Assembly (NCBI GenBank): GCA_002354655.1
Contig: DELY01000019.1
Coordinates: 1 to 64,000 of the forward strand
Source: Pseudomonas sp. UBA2684
GTDB taxonomy: Bacteria > Pseudomonadota > Gammaproteobacteria > Pseudomonadales > Pseudomonadaceae
Direction: 5' to 3'
DNA length: 64,000 bases
Shown: in pieces, positions 63,589-64,000 of the stretch
Layout of the letters: every line of letters begins with the position of its first letter
Position numbering within the stretch: the first letter of the stretch is position 1
Translations under genes and position numbers: made by a program
Notes under the pieces: model-generated
What the model was told of the DNA's origin: nothing
The model's database searches: none
Seen by the model: the letters and a program-made list of their open reading frames with translations, nothing else

Positions 63589-64000
63589 GCCTAACTGTTT
63601 ACAGGTTTTTCCAGATTGCCATTTGGACGCCTGCCGTTTTTCTTGTGTCGCTACCATTGCTGGAGTCTATGCTCCGTGGCCCACAAAGCCTTGATGACAT
63701 TCTCCTGACTTATGGACTTTCATTCGGAATTATCGCTTATCCAGCTTTCGCAATATGGGCTACTAGGTATATCAAGAAAAAATCAGAGGCAGCTACAGCG
63801 CGTCTTATTTGGTGGGCACCTATTATTTTTATTCCATTCTACGGTGTGCCATGGGTGATCTATGGATTGGCTCATGTTGTGATGGGTGATATGTCTGGCA
63901 TTGCCATGGCCTTGTTATGGGTTGCCTTCTCACCATATATATTTTTAGTTGGCTACATATTTTCAATGGCTGTCTTTGTTATTTACGCAATGTTTTTTCA
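63585..64000 (+). CDS. Multi-pass membrane protein, candidate immunity protein (partial)
   Basis: Open frame read by hand to the window end, at least 138 residues, start MSLTVYRFFQIAIWTPAVF. Its ATG overlaps the previous stop (ATGA), so the two are translationally coupled. Four hydrophobic segments are visible: near residues 9-28, 40-60 (YGLSFGIIAYPAFAIWATR), 75-98 (WWAPIIFIPFYGVPWVIYGLA) and 105-135 (MALLWVAFSPYIFLVGYIFSMAVFV), read in parts. A block of 60 bases near its end has 23 GC. I know no family for it. A membrane protein here fits immunity to a toxin acting on the membrane or periplasm. The stop codon lies outside the window. Confidence 0.7.
   Translation, partial: MSLTVYRFFQIAIWTPAVFLVSLPLLESMLRGPQSLDDILLTYGLSFGIIAYPAFAIWATRYIKKKSEAATARLIWWAPIIFIPFYGVPWVIYGLAHVVMGDMSGIAMALLWVAFSPYIFLVGYIFSMAVFVIYAMFF

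Overview
The window is GC-rich, densely coded chromosomal DNA. Its gene order matches the conserved rpmBG - radC/coaBC/dut/algC/argB - pyrE/crc/rph/yicC/gmk/rpoZ/spoT - oxyR/recG - rubredoxin - glc - ubiCA - phoBR - pst block of the genus Pseudomonas. AlgC with an N-terminal membrane extension, a Crc lacking nuclease residues, and very long PstC and PstA also point to Pseudomonas or a close relative. Compared with what I remember of P. aeruginosa, this strain adds malate synthase G and a glycolate/lactate-type permease to the glc operon, and it has a type VI secretion (T6SS) cluster at the right edge. I see no rRNA, tRNA, CRISPR array, insertion-sequence transposase or prophage gene.

Layout. 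1-900: ribosomal proteins L33 and L28 with their terminator. 1.3-2.9 kb: a periplasmic peptide-binding protein without permease genes beside it. 3.0-9.1 kb: radC diverging from coaBC-dut-algC-argB (coenzyme A, dUTP removal, exopolysaccharide/LPS sugar phosphates, arginine). 9.2-19.7 kb: a thioesterase, pyrE/crc, rph/yicC/gmk/rpoZ/spoT (nucleotide metabolism, RNA processing, stringent response), ridA, a lipoprotein and an NAD-dependent epimerase-like protein. 19.8-24.3 kb: oxyR-recG and a fused YbaK-HDOD protein. 24.5-28.3 kb: small exported and hypothetical proteins, HU, rubredoxin reductase and two rubredoxins. 28.5-38.0 kb: glcDEFGBA read leftward, diverging from the regulator glcC, with two TGGT-N3-ACCA operators between them. 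38.2-43.4 kb: ubiC, ubiA, phoB, phoR and a CBS-domain membrane protein. 43.6-52.5 kb: an M23 peptidase, a response regulator, then phoU, pstB, pstA, pstC and pstS, all leftward. 52.9-57.6 kb: a thioesterase, a tripartite TRAP transporter and a hexose-6-phosphate mutarotase. 58.1-64.0 kb: tssA-tssB-tssC-tssE of a T6SS, followed by a PAAR protein with a C-terminal extension, an unrecognised protein (candidate effector) and a multi-pass membrane protein (candidate immunity protein) cut by the window end.

Regulatory logic visible in the DNA. Three Pho boxes share the same geometry: two 7-bp half-sites 11 bp apart, then 10 bp to a -10-like hexamer. They stand before phoB, before pstS, and between pstS and pstC, so phosphate starvation should raise the sensor-regulator pair, the binding protein and the permease separately. 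The glc operon should respond to glycolate through GlcC at the two operators. A near-perfect long inverted repeat stands just upstream of tssA.

The most unusual part is the right end. Composition drops from about 63% GC in tssC (38 of 60 bases in 61561-61620) to 38-45% in hand-counted 60-base blocks of the last 1.1 kb. The change begins where the PAAR domain ends and its extension starts. This looks like an exchangeable toxin-immunity cassette inserted into the T6SS operon right after tssE. Other items of interest are a 142-bp MITE-like element before a thioesterase gene, a 15-bp direct repeat bracketing a repeat-rich insert between the two rubredoxin genes, and several dispersed REP-like hairpins.
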